From: Barnesiella sp. WM24
GTDB taxonomy: Bacteria; Bacteroidota; Bacteroidia; Bacteroidales; Muribaculaceae
Length of the DNA stretch: 64,000 nucleotides
Direction of reading: 5' to 3'
NCBI RefSeq assembly: GCF_004570975.1
Contig: NZ_SPPC01000002.1
Coordinates: 1-64,000 of the forward strand
Below the pieces are notes generated by a model. It worked only from the letters and a program-made list of their open reading frames with translations, did not search any database and was not told the DNA's origin. The position numbers were made by a program, and so were the translations under genes. Numbering within the stretch: position 1 is the first letter of the stretch; each line of letters opens with the position of its first letter. Shown in pieces: positions 27,584 to 37,102 of the stretch.

Positions 27584-28657
27584 CTACCCTGTCGACGCCC
27601 GGCGATAGAGCACTATCGCGATGATTATATATAAAAAGTTGGGAATCCACATCGCCACGAAAGGAGATGTGTAGCCGGAGACGGCAAAGGTGGACGTAAC
27701 TGTCATGAACAGGATATAGCCGAAACTCAACACGAGCCCTACACCGATATTCACACCCATGCCTCCTTTTACCTTCTTTGACGATAGCGACATGCCTATT
27801 ACCGTAAGGATAAACGCCGCGGCACACATGGCGTAGCGCCGCTCGTTCTCTATCTCAAATGCCTTGATATTGGCGACACCTCTCGCTTTCTGCCTGTCTA
27901 TATACTCGCGCAGCTCGGCGGAGGTCATTGTCTCCTGGTCATTCTTGGAGATAAGGAAGTCGCGTGGCTCAAAGGGGATTATAGTGTCAAGGCGCTGCCC
28001 CTTTCTTATCGACTCTTTCATGCCCTCTATGTCGCGAATCATGTAGTCGCGCACCTGCCAGTGATACATCGAATCCCACCTGATGGTGGTAGCCGTAAGT
28101 CGCGACACAAGCTTCTTGCCGTCAAATTTATCAAGCGAGAACCGGTATCCCGTCTTGGTCGTATTGTCATATCGGCTCATGTAGGCTATCTCGCCGGGCG
28201 CAACCATCATCTGGATATTGTTGCCGTAGTCGACACGCTTGTTTTTGACATAGGTGTTTGTATATTCTATGCGCTTGACATTGGCGGGAGGGATTATATA
28301 GGCGCTGAGAATCCATGTAGAGGCGGCAATCACAGCGGCTGAAACCATATAGGGACGCATAAGCCTGCGGAAACTCACCCCCGATGACAGCATGGCGATA
28401 ATCTCCGACTGGTCGGCAAGCTTTGAGGTGAAAAAGATGCAGGCAATGAAAGTGAAAAGCGGGCTGAACTGATTGGCAAAATAAGGAAGGAAGTTCAGGA
28501 AGTAGTCAAAAATGGTAGCCTTCAGCGGGGCTTTAAGAAAGGAGTCAAGTTTCTCATTGACATCAAACATGATTGTAATCGCCAGAATCAAGGCGATTGC
28601 AAACAGATAAGTGCCGAGAAACTTCTTAATTATGTACCTGTCAAGTATCTTGAACAT
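27584..28657 (-). CDS. LptF/LptG family permease (YjgP/YjgQ)
   Basis: The ATG at 28657 (the codon before it is TTG) gives 357 residues. Three N-terminal and three C-terminal membrane segments flank a periplasmic jelly-roll-like region, the layout of LPS-export permeases. ILDRYIIKKFLGTYLFA and the conserved segment ADQSEIIAMLSSGVSFRRLM are diagnostic. It should form the LptB2FG transporter that extracts LPS from the inner membrane. It lies 11 bases after tgt and is the last gene of the operon begun by the GT4 at 34199. Whether it is LptF or LptG cannot be decided here. Confidence 0.9.
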   Translation of the reverse strand: MFKILDRYIIKKFLGTYLFAIALILAITIMFDVNEKLDSFLKAPLKATIFDYFLNFLPYFANQFSPLFTFIACIFFTSKLADQSEIIAMLSSGVSFRRLMRPYMVSAAVIAASTWILSAYIIPPANVKRIEYTNTYVKNKRVDYGNNIQMMVAPGEIAYMSRYDNTTKTGYRFSLDKFDGKKLVSRLTATTIRWDSMYHWQVRDYMIRDIEGMKESIRKGQRLDTIIPFEPRDFLISKNDQETMTSAELREYIDRQKARGVANIKAFEIENERRYAMCAAAFILTVIGMSLSSKKVKGGMGVNIGVGLVLSFGYILFMTVTSTFAVSGYTSPFVAMWIPNFLYIIIAIVLYRRASTG

Positions 28658-28668
28658 CAATCCGATAT

Positions 28669-29799
28669 TTAAAGACGCCGGGTGACCCGCTCAACCATTT
28701 CTGTTTTCCATGACTTGAAATCGCCGGCAATGATGTGACGGCGAGCCTCTCCCACAAGCCAAAGATAAAACGCGAGATTGTGAATCGAGGCAATCTGCAT
28801 CGCCAGAATCTCATCAGCGACAAAAAGATGACGCACATAAGCTTTGGTATAGAACCTGTCGACATAGCTCGGTCCGTCTTCCTGCAACGGAGAGAAATCA
28901 TCAGCCCATTTTTTATTACGCATGTTCATGATGCCGTGAGCGGTGAAAAGCATGCCGTTACGTCCGTTACGGGTAGGCATCACGCAGTCCATCATGTCCA
29001 CACCGCGGTCTATCGCCTCAAGGATATTTGCCGGAGTTCCCACTCCCATCAGGTAACGAGGCTTGTCGGAAGGCAAAATCTCGTTAACCACTTCAATCAT
29101 GTCATACATCACCTCGGCAGGCTCCCCTACGGCAAGTCCGCCAATCGCATTTCCATCGGCACCGAGATCGGCGACAAATTTTGCCGACTCCCGGCGAAGG
29201 TCAGGGTAAGTACAACCCTGAACTATCGGGAAATAAGCCTGGCTGTGTCCATAAAGACCTTCAGTCGATTTATACCGGTCCCAGCCGCGCTTTAGCCAGC
29301 GCAAAGTCAAGCCCAACGACTTCTTGGCGTAATCATAGTCTGACGTTCCGGGAGGACACTCGTCAAGAGCCATCATTATGTCAGAGCCGATTATACGCTG
29401 AATGTCAACTACATTTTCCGGAGTGAACAGATGCTTTGAGCCGTCTATATGGCTGCGAAACCACGCTCCTTCCTCTTTCAGTTTGCGGTTGGACGAAAGC
29501 GAAAACACCTGAAAGCCTCCGCTATCGGTAAGTATCGGCTTGTTCCATCCATTAAACTTATGAAGCCCGCCTGCCTTATGAATTATGTCAGTGCCCGGGC
29601 GCAGATAGAGATGGTAAGTATTGCCCAAGATAATCTGGGCATGTATATCATCGGCAAGTTCACGCTGATGTACAGCCTTAACAGTGCCGGCAGTTCCTAC
29701 CGGCATGAAAATCGGGGTCTCAATCTCTCCATGATCGGTGGTGATGAGTCCCGCACGTGCATTGCTTGCCTTGTCAGTGGCTATAAGTTTAAAATCCAT
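28669..29799 (-). CDS. tgt: tRNA-guanine transglycosylase lacking the zinc cysteines
   Basis: This 376-residue enzyme exchanges guanine 34 of tRNA(Asp, Asn, His, Tyr) for the queuine precursor. Catalytic residues are intact: D92 in TDSGGF, D271 nucleophile in DCVMPTRNGR, and GGLAVGE. In the canonical zinc site (CxCxxC, about 25 residues, H) only the His (SIH, 338-340) is present. The preceding segment reads GPSYVDRFYTKAYVRHLF (309-326) with no cysteine. I recall similar loss in other Bacteroidales Tgt sequences, so this may be a lineage feature. It sits 11 bases upstream of the LptF/G gene. Confidence 0.95.
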   Translation of the reverse strand: MDFKLIATDKASNARAGLITTDHGEIETPIFMPVGTAGTVKAVHQRELADDIHAQIILGNTYHLYLRPGTDIIHKAGGLHKFNGWNKPILTDSGGFQVFSLSSNRKLKEEGAWFRSHIDGSKHLFTPENVVDIQRIIGSDIMMALDECPPGTSDYDYAKKSLGLTLRWLKRGWDRYKSTEGLYGHSQAYFPIVQGCTYPDLRRESAKFVADLGADGNAIGGLAVGEPAEVMYDMIEVVNEILPSDKPRYLMGVGTPANILEAIDRGVDMMDCVMPTRNGRNGMLFTAHGIMNMRNKKWADDFSPLQEDGPSYVDRFYTKAYVRHLFVADEILAMQIASIHNLAFYLWLVGEARRHIIAGDFKSWKTEMVERVTRRL

Positions 29800-29898
29800 A
29801 ATCTACCGCAAAGTTACCACTTTCGCCCCACAAAATAAAATCTGGCACTAATTATTCTCAACTCTCATTCCCGTTGATGTCGATTGTCCTTAATGTCA

Positions 29899-31209
29899 TC
29901 ACGCACCGGCGACAGCTATATTGAGCCGGTCAAGCGAAAGATAGCTACGTGCTACACGCACAAGTTCATCAGGGGTAAGCGACTTGACAGCCTCTACCTG
30001 CTGACGGAAATAACCTGACGGTATAAACGCTACAAGGAGGTTTATATAATAGTCCATAATGTCAAACGGTGAGTCAAGTGATGAGGCAAGCACTGACATC
30101 GCATGCTGCCTGAGTCTTGTCATCTCATCGGGAGTGAAATCGCCTGTCAAAAGACGTTTGATTTCAAGTATCGTCTCCTCGATAAGCGGATTGACTGTAG
30201 CGTTGTCGGTAGAACTGCTGATGCCTATTATACCACCTTCGGGATAACCGAGCAGATAAGAATTAATCCCATAGGTATAGCCCTTATCCTCACGGATGTT
30301 GCTCATGAGACGGCTGCCGAAGTATCCGCCGAGAGCCATCACAAGCAACCTTAACACAATATAATCGGGATGATTCCTGCCTATGGTCGGGATAAATATC
30401 CTTACCGCGCTCTGGAGCGCGCCCTCGACAGCCACCCGCTTTTCCGCTGCAGTGGCAGGCTTGAATTCGACTATATTAAAGGGCAGAGGCTCTGATTTAG
30501 TGACAGGCAATGCCCCAAACAGATTCTTAACAAGCCGCTCAATCTCCGGAGTGATTCGTCCGGCAAGGAATAAGGTCAGCGAGCTGTCGCCTGATTCACC
30601 CACAGCAATGTCGAACACCTTTTCATACCATGCCATAAGATCCTCTCTTCTGTAAGCGCGAATCTGCTCAGGAGTATCGGTACGGGCGAGCGGATGATTC
30701 TCCCCCATCACCATGCGGTTTATCTCGATTGAAGCCTGAGTCTCCACCTTGGCAAGCTTTATCTCTTCATTTTTTGCCACTTTCTCCCTCAACACCTCAA
30801 GATTTTTCTCCGGGAACACCGGGTCAAGCATCATCTCAGGCACAAGCGGAATCACCTCGGCGGCACGCGAATTTAGCGTGTAAAGCTTTAACGTGGAGAA
30901 ATGAGAGTCGGCGGAAACAAACAGTTTAGCTCCGTTAAACTCAATAATATCGGCAATCTCCTCCCCGGAATGTACTGATGTGCCTTCTCTCATCATTGAA
31001 AGCACGAGCGCAGGTATAGCCTTCGCCTCTGATTCAGCCACGCCACCACGCCACACACATGTCAGACAGCAGGCTTCCTGACAACCGTGGTCAAGAAGAT
31101 AGAGCGGGATGCCATTATCCAGCACAGTCTTTTTTACCTCAGGCATGTCAAGATCACCAAATTCTCTGATTGACGGAGCCTTTGTCCGGTCAAGATTCAC
31201 TTCCGACAT
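29899..31209 (-). CDS. M16-family peptidase homologue without the HxxEH motif
   Basis: This 436-residue protein has the two-domain M16 fold: VLDNGIPLYLLDHG at the start, and the substrate-binding R/Y segment SRLMSNIREDKGYTYG in the second half. Where active M16 enzymes carry HxxEH, this sequence reads AIPALVLSMMREGT (64-77), so the zinc ligands are absent. Such proteins pair with an active partner subunit or have non-proteolytic roles. No signal peptide is visible. It lies 5 bases after kdsB and 99 bases before tgt in an envelope-related operon. Confidence 0.88.
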   Translation of the reverse strand: MSEVNLDRTKAPSIREFGDLDMPEVKKTVLDNGIPLYLLDHGCQEACCLTCVWRGGVAESEAKAIPALVLSMMREGTSVHSGEEIADIIEFNGAKLFVSADSHFSTLKLYTLNSRAAEVIPLVPEMMLDPVFPEKNLEVLREKVAKNEEIKLAKVETQASIEINRMVMGENHPLARTDTPEQIRAYRREDLMAWYEKVFDIAVGESGDSSLTLFLAGRITPEIERLVKNLFGALPVTKSEPLPFNIVEFKPATAAEKRVAVEGALQSAVRIFIPTIGRNHPDYIVLRLLVMALGGYFGSRLMSNIREDKGYTYGINSYLLGYPEGGIIGISSSTDNATVNPLIEETILEIKRLLTGDFTPDEMTRLRQHAMSVLASSLDSPFDIMDYYINLLVAFIPSGYFRQQVEAVKSLTPDELVRVARSYLSLDRLNIAVAGA

Positions 31210-31214
31210 GGCTT

Positions 31215-31970
31215 CTATTCACTTAATGATTTACACAACGCGATAGCTCTTTCAAGGTCGGCAGGCGTATCTATCCCTATTGTCGGACAGTCGGTTATGC
31301 CCACCTTTATCTTATAGCCGTTTTCAAGCCATCTCAATTGCTCAAGCGATTCAGCGAGTTCGAGGCGACTCTGCGGAAGCGATGTGATGGCAGTAAGCGT
31401 AGCGGCACGGTAAGCATACATGCCTACATGGGTATAATACTGTATCCCTGCAAAAGGATCGGATGGAGTCCGATTTCTGGCATATGGTATTACCGAACGG
31501 CTGAAATAAAGCGCATTCATGTCATTATCAAACACTACCTTAGGGGAGTTTGGATCACTCAGCATATCATATCCGCATGACGGGTCAAAGGGACGCACCA
31601 GCGTTGCAAGCTCGGTAGAAGCATCATCAAAACACTGTTTTAGCGATGCTATCTGCCTCGGGTCGATAAACGGCTCGTCACCCTGGATGTTGATTATGAC
31701 ATCAGCATCCGACCCTACATTAACATAAGCCTCACGGCATCGGTCGGTACCGCTTCTATGGTCGACCGACGTCATGACAACATTGCCGCCAAAACCCTTA
31801 ACCACAGCGGCAATACGCTCATCATCGGTTGCGACCCAAACCTCGTCGAGTTCCTTTGACGCCTGACGGTAGACGTGCTCAATCATTGTGATGCCGCATA
31901 TGTCGGCAAGTGGTTTTCCGGGGAAGCGAGAAGACGCATATCGTGCCGGTATTATTCCTATAAATTTCAT
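31215..31970 (-). CDS. kdsB: 3-deoxy-manno-octulosonate cytidylyltransferase
   Basis: This 251-residue cytoplasmic enzyme activates Kdo as CMP-Kdo for lipid A-core synthesis. PARYASSRFPGKPL (8-21), the sugar-site segment DHRSGTDR and NIQGDEPF are hallmark KdsB sequences. Length is standard. Its ATG overlaps the stop of the upstream membrane-protein gene by four bases, and it precedes the M16 gene by 5 bases. Confidence 0.96.
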   Translation of the reverse strand: MKFIGIIPARYASSRFPGKPLADICGITMIEHVYRQASKELDEVWVATDDERIAAVVKGFGGNVVMTSVDHRSGTDRCREAYVNVGSDADVIINIQGDEPFIDPRQIASLKQCFDDASTELATLVRPFDPSCGYDMLSDPNSPKVVFDNDMNALYFSRSVIPYARNRTPSDPFAGIQYYTHVGMYAYRAATLTAITSLPQSRLELAESLEQLRWLENGYKIKVGITDCPTIGIDTPADLERAIALCKSLSE

Positions 31971-33040
31971 GACTTAGTCGATTTTTCTATTTTATTATTA
32001 TTCTTTGGTGCAGTCAACATAGACGGGGCAAGAAACACCCCGACTATCAAATATACATAATATGTGATTATTCGCCAGAAAAGGGCTATTATAAGAGCGA
32101 TACTGCCATTATGGAGCATGTCACCGTAATACTCGGTAAACAGCCATTCACTGACACCGCTTCCTCCCGGTGTAGGGCTTACCATAAGCACAACCCACAC
32201 CACAAACTGACGCCCAAAGACGACAAGCTGGTCGGCGCCGGGCACAAAACCAAGAAACAGGGCATTCACGACAAGATAACGCGATGACCATGTTAACGCC
32301 GTGGCGCCAAACGCATCAAGCCACCACCGGAAAGAGCGGGTGCGCAATGTCTTGGATGTCGCGACCATGTTGTCGCCAAGCGCCGCCACGCTTGACTGCC
32401 ATCTGCGTAACAGCCTCAACCGGAAGATAAACATAAGCGCCCGCCTGATGCCTTCCGGCTTGACAATTATACCGAGAAACAATATCGCTGTCCAGACACA
32501 CAACACGGCATATACACACCAGAACACCCATCTCAGCCCCATCATGAACGAAGACGATGAATCAAATCCGAAAAGCTCGTCATAAGGGATTATTGCCACG
32601 ATTATCGGACATGAAACAACGAAGAAAAGCTCGTCAAGAAACAAGGTTGTCATCATCAGCGTGGTAGCACGCCCGAGATTTATGCCTTCATGATGAAGAA
32701 AGATCATACCGAGCGACGACCCTCCCACTGCCGATGGTGTAATCGCCGAGGTAAACTCACACATGAAGTTTACCTTTATAGCCTGCCACCAGGTTATATC
32801 CTTGTCGGTAAGCGCCCGGAAACGCCATGTCAAGCCAAAATCACGACCCGCCATAAACAGCCATGCAAGCCCGATACACAATATTACATGAGGGTCAAAG
32901 TGAACCTGACGCCACACATCAGGATTAAACTCCTTGTGAAAAAGCCACGCAACGACACACAGCCCTATCACGACCGGAAGAGCCACGCGCCACCATATCG
33001 AACGGCGAGACTTGTTTTCTGTATTATCGACTTCTGCCAT
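31967..33040 (-). CDS. LPG-synthase-type (UPF0104) integral membrane protein
   Basis: The ATG at 33040 gives 357 residues; a TTG at 33049 is less likely. The protein is mostly hydrophobic, with about seven or eight membrane segments, and contains the family segments ITPSAVGGSSLGMIFL and LMVSPTPGGSGVSEWLF. It belongs to the lysylphosphatidylglycerol synthase transmembrane family, thought to include lipid flippases. No cytoplasmic aminoacyltransferase domain is attached. It overlaps the upstream GT4 by 17 bases, which suggests the two act on the same lipid, though this is inference. Confidence 0.85.
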   Translation of the reverse strand: MAEVDNTENKSRRSIWWRVALPVVIGLCVVAWLFHKEFNPDVWRQVHFDPHVILCIGLAWLFMAGRDFGLTWRFRALTDKDITWWQAIKVNFMCEFTSAITPSAVGGSSLGMIFLHHEGINLGRATTLMMTTLFLDELFFVVSCPIIVAIIPYDELFGFDSSSSFMMGLRWVFWCVYAVLCVWTAILFLGIIVKPEGIRRALMFIFRLRLLRRWQSSVAALGDNMVATSKTLRTRSFRWWLDAFGATALTWSSRYLVVNALFLGFVPGADQLVVFGRQFVVWVVLMVSPTPGGSGVSEWLFTEYYGDMLHNGSIALIIALFWRIITYYVYLIVGVFLAPSMLTAPKNNNKIEKSTKS

Positions 33041-34199
33041 AGCGTTCAATTATTTCATCATATCTACCGACAACCTCCTCCATGACCTCGCGCCATGAGC
33101 GTGTCAGCGTCGACGACGCTCCGCGTGCCGCAGTTTCAACCGACTGCCGGTTTTCATAGAGGCTTCTTATCTTTGAGGCATAACTCTCCGGCGATTCTGT
33201 CACGAGAAATCCGTTATAGCCGTCAGTAACCACCTCTGCCGCAGTAGAGCCCTCAATAAGCAACGCCGGCACTCCCATCATCGCCGCCTCCCTTACTACG
33301 AGGGGCGCATTATCATAACGCGAAGGAAACAAGAACAAGTCGGCGGCGGCATAATAAGATTTAAGAATATCACGGTCACTTATGACCCCGTGCAGGGTTA
33401 TCTTGTCGTCAAGGTGCAAGCTGCGTATCAACGCTTTCATCTCCTCTACAGCGTAACCTGTACCTACAAACTCCATACTTACAGGAAGGTCGCGCAATTT
33501 GTCAATCGCCCTGATTATCAGCATCACGCCCTTTTCCCTTATATGCTGCCCGACAAACAGCAGCACCATTTCATCAGGCGACATGCCGAGTTTCACCCGC
33601 TGTTCTTTTTTGAACCGCGTTATTTCATCAAAGTCGGACATCTCGATGTCGATGCCATTTTCAACGACCGTCAGTTTTCCTTTATACCCGTATTCCCTTA
33701 CCGTCTCCTCAACCTTTGCCTGAGGAATCCACACCTCGTCAGCCGCATCAAAAAAGTCCATGACGCGACGCATGATACGTTTTACCATCCAAGGCGGAAG
33801 GGAGTGTTCGAGATCAGTCCTGTACTTTGAGTGAAACGTAGCGACAAGCGGCACATGCTGCTTGCGCGCCGCATATACCGCAAGTCGTCCTGAGGAAAAA
33901 GGACAATGGGAATGGACAAGCGCAAATGGCACAGTGCGCATTCTGCGCCATATAAACGGATCAAGTTTAGGATAACCGTAACGGTAAGGCTTGCGCGAGG
34001 CTATTGAAAGCGAGAAATACCTGTAAAGGTCAAAGCCATCGTGAGAAGGCATCACGGGATTCCAGGGGGTAACGACACATGCACGGTGTCCGAATGCAGT
34101 CAGCCAGCGTACATAGTTCTGCACCGTGAGCGTAACGCCGTCAAGCACCGGTGGAAAACTGTCGTTAAACAGCCCGTAAACTTTTTCAGATATTTTCAT
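33024..34199 (-). CDS. Glycosyltransferase family 4, lipid-glycosylating type
   Basis: This 391-residue GT-B enzyme starts with the GT4 donor-independent domain (NDSFPPVLDGVTLTVQNY), contains HSHCPF and ATFHSKYRTDLE, and has the NDP-sugar domain VGQHIREKGV. The usual EX7E motif is altered to RYDNAPLVVREA, with Asp/Asn in place of the first Glu. The GVT/FPP start resembles mannosyltransferases and diacylglycerol glycosyltransferases. It is the first gene of a six-gene envelope operon and overlaps the flippase-like gene. Substrate is unknown. Confidence 0.87.
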   Translation of the reverse strand: MKISEKVYGLFNDSFPPVLDGVTLTVQNYVRWLTAFGHRACVVTPWNPVMPSHDGFDLYRYFSLSIASRKPYRYGYPKLDPFIWRRMRTVPFALVHSHCPFSSGRLAVYAARKQHVPLVATFHSKYRTDLEHSLPPWMVKRIMRRVMDFFDAADEVWIPQAKVEETVREYGYKGKLTVVENGIDIEMSDFDEITRFKKEQRVKLGMSPDEMVLLFVGQHIREKGVMLIIRAIDKLRDLPVSMEFVGTGYAVEEMKALIRSLHLDDKITLHGVISDRDILKSYYAAADLFLFPSRYDNAPLVVREAAMMGVPALLIEGSTAAEVVTDGYNGFLVTESPESYASKIRSLYENRQSVETAARGASSTLTRSWREVMEEVVGRYDEIIERYGRSR

Positions 34200-34229
34200 A
34201 CGATGATATCTCTTCCATCAAAACATCTG

Positions 34230-34260
34230 CAAAGGTAGGTGGTTTAACGTAAATAGTAAA
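34230..34260 (-). promoter_or_regulatory. Promoter of the GT4-kdsB-tgt operon
   Basis: Minus strand TACCTTTG (34237-34230) is a full -7 match. TTTA (34260-34257) lies 19 bases upstream as a near -33 box. Transcription should start near 34223, about 24 bases before the ATG. Confidence 0.7.
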
Positions 34261-34273
34261 ATTTATCGCCCTT

Positions 34274-35905
34274 TTAATTTTTAAGCGAAACCTTGAAACT
34301 CTTCATTGAGCCGTCGGCATATTTTACAGTTTTTATATAGATGCCTCTTCCCGGATCATTCACCACGCGACCCATAAGGTCAGTGTACACCTCACCGACA
34401 ACATTGTCAGCAACCTCGGGAACATCAATCGAGGCAACTGCACCTTCTACGAGTCGCGACTCATAAACATTCCCGTTGACGACATTGTAGCTCTTGACGC
34501 CCACCGACTCTATGCCTTGACCAAAGAGGATGAACGTATGGAGCGAACCCTCAATCGTAATGTCTCCGTTACGACCATCACGAGCATCGGTAAAATCATA
34601 TGGCAGGTCAGTTATCGGCTCATAAAGCATCTGATATTCATCAGGGTATAACGTGAATTTTTCACCGTCTACATAAATGTTGTAATACATGTTTTTCGTG
34701 TCAAGCACCATGCCGTCGACATTAAGCATCGGTATGTCAAACGATACATAACCAAATCCCATCGAGTCGTAGAAACGGAATGCCTTAATCGACGGATCGG
34801 CTGGTGTATAGTCGGTCAGACTGTTCTCTCGCAACACGGGATTCTGATACAGGTCCATATACCAGAAATACTCATTGTCAATATCCTTGAACGGAGTAAA
34901 CAATGCCGCTGATTCAGAGTAATAGGCACCATCTTTACCAAGCGAGAATGTCAGGTTCTCTTCCCTGATAAACGAAGTTATATATTCATCATAGACTTCA
35001 TCATATACACGATTGAGCTTCCCGGCATGGAAATATGTCAGATAAGAGTCTTCCTCATTTACTCCAAGATACTGACCTGACGGAAACGTAATCGTGTCAC
35101 CTGATTTTACCCCAACGACAGGAGCCATTACACCGGCATCGGTGTGCATAAAGTCGCCAAGATAACACTTGTCTCCGTCGTAAGCCATGTGTACAGCATG
35201 TCCGAGACCGTCATATGTCATTATCCAGTCACCTGCATCCTCTGCATTATCAGGAATCACAGCCATTACATCGTCAACAGGGTCATAACGCATGTTCAAT
35301 TCACCAAATCCCTGCCACATCTTGTCGTCAAGCGTAAGTCCAAGTATCGCATCACCCCTCATCACCCACGACTCTCCATCAAGTTCAAAAACCAGGGTCT
35401 GATCCTCAACGGGCGACAATCGAGTCCCGTCGTCAGAGAAGTCAAGAAGATAGGCATAGAGTTCAAAGACTTCACCCTCATCCTCCAGTGAAGCGAAGTT
35501 CTGAGGCAAATTTACCGTTATACGGTCATTGTCAATCTCTCCTTTAAGATATGTACCGGTCGGGAACTGTGAAAACGGGTTTTTGAGATAAACATCGCCT
35601 TCTTCGCCAAACAAAATGACTCCGGCAAAACCATAATCCTCAGTTTCCATAGGAAGATCGCCAAAGGGCGCTATCGCGATAGAACTCCGCGAGTAAACTC
35701 TTTCCTCCCCTATGGGGTCTTCATTAGCTGAAGGTGCAAGACATGTCTTGCCGGCAATATTTGACCGGTCAAGTATTTTTATAGCCGGCATCTCGACAGG
35801 CACACGTTTTACCGGACGCACGTCCCGATTATACGCGCCTGAAGAGAGCGGGATAATAGCTGCGAATGTAATAGCTGCAATCTGTGATAATCTAATTAAT
35901 TTCAT
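34274..35905 (-). CDS. Secreted protein of unknown function with C-terminal tail
   Basis: This 543-residue protein has a signal peptide (about 1-23, LSSGAYN). The body is rich in Asp, Tyr and beta-strand patterns and matches no family I recognise. The last 40 residues (EVYTDLMGRVVNDPGRGIYIKTV, then a DGS turn and SFKVSLKN) have the strand pattern of Bacteroidales C-terminal secretion or anchoring tails. It stands alone behind a full promoter and is divergent from the pectate lyase gene. Surface or extracellular location is likely. Confidence 0.7.
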   Translation of the reverse strand: MKLIRLSQIAAITFAAIIPLSSGAYNRDVRPVKRVPVEMPAIKILDRSNIAGKTCLAPSANEDPIGEERVYSRSSIAIAPFGDLPMETEDYGFAGVILFGEEGDVYLKNPFSQFPTGTYLKGEIDNDRITVNLPQNFASLEDEGEVFELYAYLLDFSDDGTRLSPVEDQTLVFELDGESWVMRGDAILGLTLDDKMWQGFGELNMRYDPVDDVMAVIPDNAEDAGDWIMTYDGLGHAVHMAYDGDKCYLGDFMHTDAGVMAPVVGVKSGDTITFPSGQYLGVNEEDSYLTYFHAGKLNRVYDEVYDEYITSFIREENLTFSLGKDGAYYSESAALFTPFKDIDNEYFWYMDLYQNPVLRENSLTDYTPADPSIKAFRFYDSMGFGYVSFDIPMLNVDGMVLDTKNMYYNIYVDGEKFTLYPDEYQMLYEPITDLPYDFTDARDGRNGDITIEGSLHTFILFGQGIESVGVKSYNVVNGNVYESRLVEGAVASIDVPEVADNVVGEVYTDLMGRVVNDPGRGIYIKTVKYADGSMKSFKVSLKN

Positions 35906-35928
35906 TAGCTTGGTTTCTAAGTGTATTG

Positions 35929-35959
35929 CAAATATACAGATTTAAAATTATTTTTCAAA
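35929..35959 (-). promoter_or_regulatory. Promoter of the secreted protein gene
   Basis: Minus strand TTTG (35959-35956) and TATATTTG (35936-35929) are 19 bases apart, a full consensus. The start codon at 35905 follows a short leader of about 17 bases. Confidence 0.8.
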
Positions 35960-35984
35960 TATCAACACTATTAAATGATTTTAC

Positions 35985-35992
35985 TACTTTTG
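35985..35992 (+). promoter_or_regulatory. -7 box of the PL10 pectate lyase gene
   Basis: TACTTTTG at 35985-35992 matches the -7 consensus, without a good TTTG at the -33 distance. It is divergent from the neighbouring promoter. Its position inside a longer open frame from 35975 supports the pectate lyase start at 36020. Confidence 0.5.
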
Positions 35993-36019
35993 CAAAATAA
36001 AAGCAAAAAAACTAATACC

Positions 36020-37102
36020 ATGACCATAAATTCAATATTGCATTTTGTAACCGCAGGCTGCATCCTGATGTCGGCAAGCCATGCTGTCTCAGCGCCGAAA
36101 AACAAGATACTTAGAGAAACCGACAAGGAATTTTTCTTAACAGATGAAGCAAAACGAATCGGTGACCAGGTATTGTTGTACCAGCGCGTGACAGGCGGAT
36201 GGGCTAAAAATATAGACATGGCTAAACCGCTTGAAAAACATCAGGTAGACAGCGTGATAGCTGAAAAACAGCGACGCGATGACTCTACAATTGACAACAA
36301 TGCCACTGTCATGCAGATTTCTTATCTTGCGCGTCTTTATCAGGCAACCCATGATCAACGCTACAAAACAGCATTTGCCGACGGCATCGGCTATCTGCTG
36401 AGCGGTCAATATGACAACGGGGGATGGCCTCAGTTCTGGCCCGGCCCGACAGGCTATCAGACTCACATCACATTTAACGACTACGCAATCACAAATACGC
36501 TGAACCTGTTTCATGAAATAATAAACGGGAAATATCCCTACGATGGAAACCTTGTCGACCCGGCAACAACAGAGCTGGTCAGAACATCATTTGACAAGGG
36601 AATAGAATGTATACTTGCCACTCAGATTGTGGTTGACGGCAAGCCGACTGTGTGGTGTCAGCAACATGACCGTGACACATATGAGCCGGCCGGCGCACGC
36701 ACTTATGAACTGCCGTCGTTCTGCTCCCAGGAAAGCGCGGCAATCGTGAAGCTGCTTATGGAAATCCCGTCACCTGACAAACGCATCAAAGATGCTGTCG
36801 ACGGGGCGATGAAATGGTTTGACAGCAATAAGCTCACCGGAGTCAGGCTTGAACACAGAGGCACACGCGGCTCTGATGATTTCGACACATTCCTTGTTGA
36901 AGACGCGGAAGCCGGCCCGATATGGGCAAGATACTATGATCTTGTCAATTGCGAGCCCTATGTATGTGACCGCGACGGTGTGCCACGCAAGAATCTGCAT
37001 GAGATAGGCAGAGAACGCCGCAACGGCTACAGTTGGTACAACTCCTATCCGGCAGAGCTTGTGCCACAATATGAATCATGGCTGTCGGAAAACAGCGACT
37101 GA
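36020..37102 (+). CDS. Pectate lyase, family PL10
   Basis: The ATG at 36020 gives 360 residues with a signal peptide (about 1-23, SHAVSA); an upstream start at 35975 overlaps the promoter. The alpha/alpha toroid motifs RVTGGWAKNIDM, DDSTIDNNAT, GGWPQFWP and the Tyr/Asn-rich HITFNDYAI segment are PL10 hallmarks, and KLTGVRLEHRGTRG lies near the active-site groove. It should cleave polygalacturonate by beta-elimination in the periplasm or outside the cell, complementing the GH28-GH105 protein nearby. The 3' end overlaps the convergent ogt gene by 58 bases. Confidence 0.9.
   Translation: MTINSILHFVTAGCILMSASHAVSAPKNKILRETDKEFFLTDEAKRIGDQVLLYQRVTGGWAKNIDMAKPLEKHQVDSVIAEKQRRDDSTIDNNATVMQISYLARLYQATHDQRYKTAFADGIGYLLSGQYDNGGWPQFWPGPTGYQTHITFNDYAITNTLNLFHEIINGKYPYDGNLVDPATTELVRTSFDKGIECILATQIVVDGKPTVWCQQHDRDTYEPAGARTYELPSFCSQESAAIVKLLMEIPSPDKRIKDAVDGAMKWFDSNKLTGVRLEHRGTRGSDDFDTFLVEDAEAGPIWARYYDLVNCEPYVCDRDGVPRKNLHEIGRERRNGYSWYNSYPAELVPQYESWLSENSD

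Noticed and set aside
28061-28342. Plus-strand open frame within the LptF/G permease gene
   Set aside because: Antisense shadow; the minus-strand product has clear family motifs and membrane segments.
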